DNA from: an uncultured Erwinia sp. | GTDB lineage: Bacteria > Pseudomonadota > Gammaproteobacteria > Enterobacterales > Enterobacteriaceae | Assembly: GCA_945290265.1 (NCBI GenBank) | Contig: CALYQW010000008.1 | Span: forward strand, 67,494 to 109,629 | Length of the DNA stretch: 42,136 bases | Direction: 5' to 3' | Part shown: one piece after another, positions 40,270 through 42,136 of the stretch | How the letters are laid out: each line of letters opens with the position of its first letter | Numbering within the stretch: the first letter of the stretch is position 1 | Made by a program: the position numbers and the translations under genes | The notes under the pieces: model-generated | Databases searched by the model: none | What the model saw: only the letters and a program-made list of their open reading frames with translations | What the model was told of the DNA's origin: nothing

Positions 40270-41133
40270 ATGAAACAACACGATCGCGCAGAGATTTCTG
40301 CCAGCACGCTCTATATTGTTCCAACCCCGATCGGTAACCTGGGTGATATCACCCAGCGTGCGCTGACGGTGTTAGCGGGCGTCGATCTGATTGCTGCGGA
40401 AGACACGCGCCACACCGGACTGCTGCTGCAACATTTCGCGATTACGGCGCGTCTGTTTGCCCTGCACGATCATAATGAGCAGCAGCGGGCAGAATCGCTG
40501 CTGGCGAAGCTGCGTGATGGACAAAGCATAGCGTTAGTTTCCGATGCAGGCACCCCCTTAATTAACGATCCGGGTTACCATCTGGTGCGGTTATGCCGCG
40601 AAGCCGGTATTCGGGTGGTGCCACTGCCCGGTGCCTGTGCGGCGATTGCCGCCCTGAGTGCCGCCGGTTTGCCTTCCGATCGCTTCTGTTACGAAGGATT
40701 TCTGCCTGCCAAAAGTAAGGGGCGCTGCGATACCCTGCGCGCGCTCGAGCAGGAGCCGCGTACGCTAATTTTTTATGAATCCACCCACCGCCTGCTCGAC
40801 AGCTTGCAGGATATGGTAAGCGTGCTGGGGCCTGAGCGCTATGTGGTGCTGGCGCGTGAAATCACCAAAACCTGGGAAACCATCTATGGTGCGCCGGTGG
40901 GGGAACTGCTGGCCTGGGTGCAGGAAGATGAAAACCGCCGTAAGGGCGAGATGGTACTGATAGTTGAAGGTTATCATGCCGCAGACGATGCGCTGCCGCC
41001 GGAGGCGCTGCGTACCCTGGCGCTGCTGCAGGGGGAGCTGCCGCTGAAAAAAGCGGCGGCGCTGGCGGCGGAAATCCACGGTGTGAAAAAAAATGCGCTG
41101 TATAAGTATGCCCTGGCGCAGCAGGGTGAGTGA
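40270..41133 (+). CDS. rsmI: 16S rRNA (C1402) 2'-O-methyltransferase RsmI
   Basis: 287 aa (E. coli 286). Tetrapyrrole-methylase fold. N-terminal [16 protein letters not shown] is the SAM-site motif; [24 protein letters not shown] and [19 protein letters not shown] are conserved. With RsmH it makes m4Cm at C1402 in the decoding centre. The stop TGA (41131-41133) overlaps the -35 box of rnpB. Divergent from lpoA. Confidence 0.97.
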   Translation: MKQHDRAEISASTLYIVPTPIGNLGDITQRALTVLAGVDLIAAEDTRHTGLLLQHFAITARLFALHDHNEQQRAESLLAKLRDGQSIALVSDAGTPLINDPGYHLVRLCREAGIRVVPLPGACAAIAALSAAGLPSDRFCYEGFLPAKSKGRCDTLRALEQEPRTLIFYESTHRLLDSLQDMVSVLGPERYVVLAREITKTWETIYGAPVGELLAWVQEDENRRKGEMVLIVEGYHAADDALPPEALRTLALLQGELPLKKAAALAAEIHGVKKNALYKYALAQQGE

Positions 41134-41158
41134 CAAGCGGGATAAAACCCTATACACT
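41130..41158 (+). promoter_or_regulatory. rnpB promoter
   Basis: GTGACA (41130-41135), a 17-bp spacer and TACACT (41153-41158), then a GC-rich discriminator (GCGCGCC) to the RNA start at 41166. The -35 box includes the rsmI stop codon. Confidence 0.7.
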
Positions 41159-41165
41159 GCGCGCC

Positions 41166-41541
<376 letters not shown>

Positions 41542-41867
41542 CATTCAAAAACATTACGTTGGTGTGTCTCAGAGCAAAATGGGATACACCAACGGTTGTT
41601 ATACCCCCCGGATATTCCGCCATAACGTCATCTACTGTGTTTGCTTCGTTTTCTTGATTGCCCGTTTTTTCCTTTCTCTTTGAAGACTGATGTACCGCCG
41701 CTACGTATTTATCATTTCCAGTATTAGTTCGTCTGTTCCACTGTCTGTGGATCTACCGGATACTTTCCCGAATAAAAATATTATAAAAAAAGTTAAGCAC
41801 CTCCTTGAAAAACGGCAAAAGCCACAATATAAGCATGGCTACTTTGCATGTTCAAAAAAGAGTTGCT
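41542..41867. other. AT-rich DNA downstream of rnpB
   Basis: 326 bp without an assured gene, starting exactly where similarity to rnpB ends. It holds an inverted repeat CGTTGGTGT (41557-41565) / ACACCAACG (41586-41594) with a 20-nt spacer, a pyrimidine-rich block (about 41640-41682), and an unsupported 74-codon frame (41690-41914). No transposase or integrase fragment is visible. Base composition is lower in GC than the rest of the window. Confidence 0.5.
41557..41594. repeat. Inverted repeat immediately after rnpB
   Basis: CGTTGGTGT (41557-41565) and ACACCAACG (41586-41594) are exact reverse complements. The repeat could be a weak terminator hairpin (only GTTGTT follows) or a recombinase core/element end. 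It begins 15 nt after the RNase P RNA 3' end. Confidence 0.55.
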
Positions 41868-42118
41868 ATGTCACATCCGTTTGGAAAATACATATCAAAA
41901 GAGCAAAAGCATGAATTAAATTACTGGTTAAAAAACACGATTTCAAAGAAAGTAGTGGCAACAGGGAAGCTCTCTGTTGCTTGATTGGTTCTACGAAGAA
42001 GGCTTTGGAAATGGATAACAATGAGCATTTAGAACATACCAAGTTAGGCAGCCACTATGATGAATTTGGATGGCTGTATAAGGGGTTTGAGGTCCAATGG
42101 AACGAAAACGTACGTTAA
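41868..42118 (+). pseudogene. Unrecognised small gene broken by a one-base shift at a poly-A run
   Basis: The ATG at 41868 opens a frame of 38 codons (MSHPFGKYISKEQKHELNYW..., stop 41982-41984). A second frame continues without a stop until TAA at 42116-42118 and encodes a hydrophilic stretch (HDFKESSGNREALCC..., SHYDEFGWLYKGFEVQW). Adding one base at the run of six A near 41931-41936 joins them into one protein of about 83 aa. The shift could be a real mutation, a slippage site or a sequencing error. I do not recognise the family. Small acidic, Trp/Tyr-containing proteins of this size are sometimes immunity proteins, but that is a guess. A weak AAGAG precedes the ATG. Another AAGGAG follows at 42117. 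Confidence 0.45.
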
Positions 42119-42136
42119 GGAGTTAATTCATAGTTC

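Noticed and set aside
40208-40324. N-terminal extension of lpoA
   Set aside because: It overlaps the rsmI coding start and would put sequence ahead of the lipoprotein signal peptide.
41690-41914. 74-codon plus-strand frame after rnpB
   Set aside because: Poor ribosome-binding site, overlaps the start of the better-supported frame at 41868, and no recognisable product.

Overview
The window is chromosomal DNA of a gammaproteobacterium of the order Enterobacterales. Almost every protein is close in sequence and length to its Escherichia coli counterpart, and long stretches keep the E. coli gene order. Base composition is moderate in the genes and AT-rich in a few gaps. An Erwinia/Pantoea-type genus is my guess from memory of Hfq and AmiB variants; the sequence does not prove it. 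No transposase, integrase or CRISPR array is present. All comparisons with E. coli gene order are from memory.

Region 1 (1-19.7 kb) follows the E. coli arcB-to-obgE block. It starts with the 3' end of arcB and, opposite and convergent to it, the small RNA ArcZ. Next come mtgA and, on the minus strand, the envelope/nitrogen cluster yrbG-kdsD-kdsC-lptC-lptA-lptB-rpoN-hpf-ptsN-rapZ-npr. The plus strand then carries mlaFEDCB (phospholipid transport), ibaG and murA. The minus strand carries sfsB and ispB, and the plus strand rplU-rpmA-yhbE-obgE. Together these genes cover LPS export and Kdo synthesis, outer-membrane lipid asymmetry, the first step of peptidoglycan synthesis, sigma-54 and the PTS-Ntr branch, and ribosome assembly.

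Region 2 (19.7-36.5 kb) corresponds to a different E. coli chromosomal location. It has one tRNA-Gly(GCC), an AT-rich intergenic region with four DnaA-box matches (a candidate datA locus), and the plus-strand series nnr-tsaE-amiB-mutL-miaA-hfq-hflX-hflK-hflC-yjeT-purA-rnr-rlmB. These cover metabolite repair, tRNA modification, mismatch repair, RNA chaperoning, FtsH control, adenylate synthesis and RNA decay. queG and nsrR, expected here from E. coli, are absent.

Region 3 (36.5-41.5 kb) returns to the neighbourhood of region 1: dolP, diaA, yraN and lpoA on the minus strand, then rsmI and rnpB on the plus strand. Region 2 therefore sits where E. coli has its dacB-greA-...-pnp-... segment.

Region 4 (41.5 kb to the end) is AT-rich DNA starting at the 3' end of rnpB. 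It has a spaced inverted repeat, no ordinary rnpB terminator, and an unrecognised small gene (about 83 codons) that appears broken by a one-base shift at a run of six A. The points most worth a second look are the candidate datA locus, the region 2 junctions, the missing elbB/queG/nsrR genes, the ibaG-murA hairpin and the rnpB-proximal DNA.
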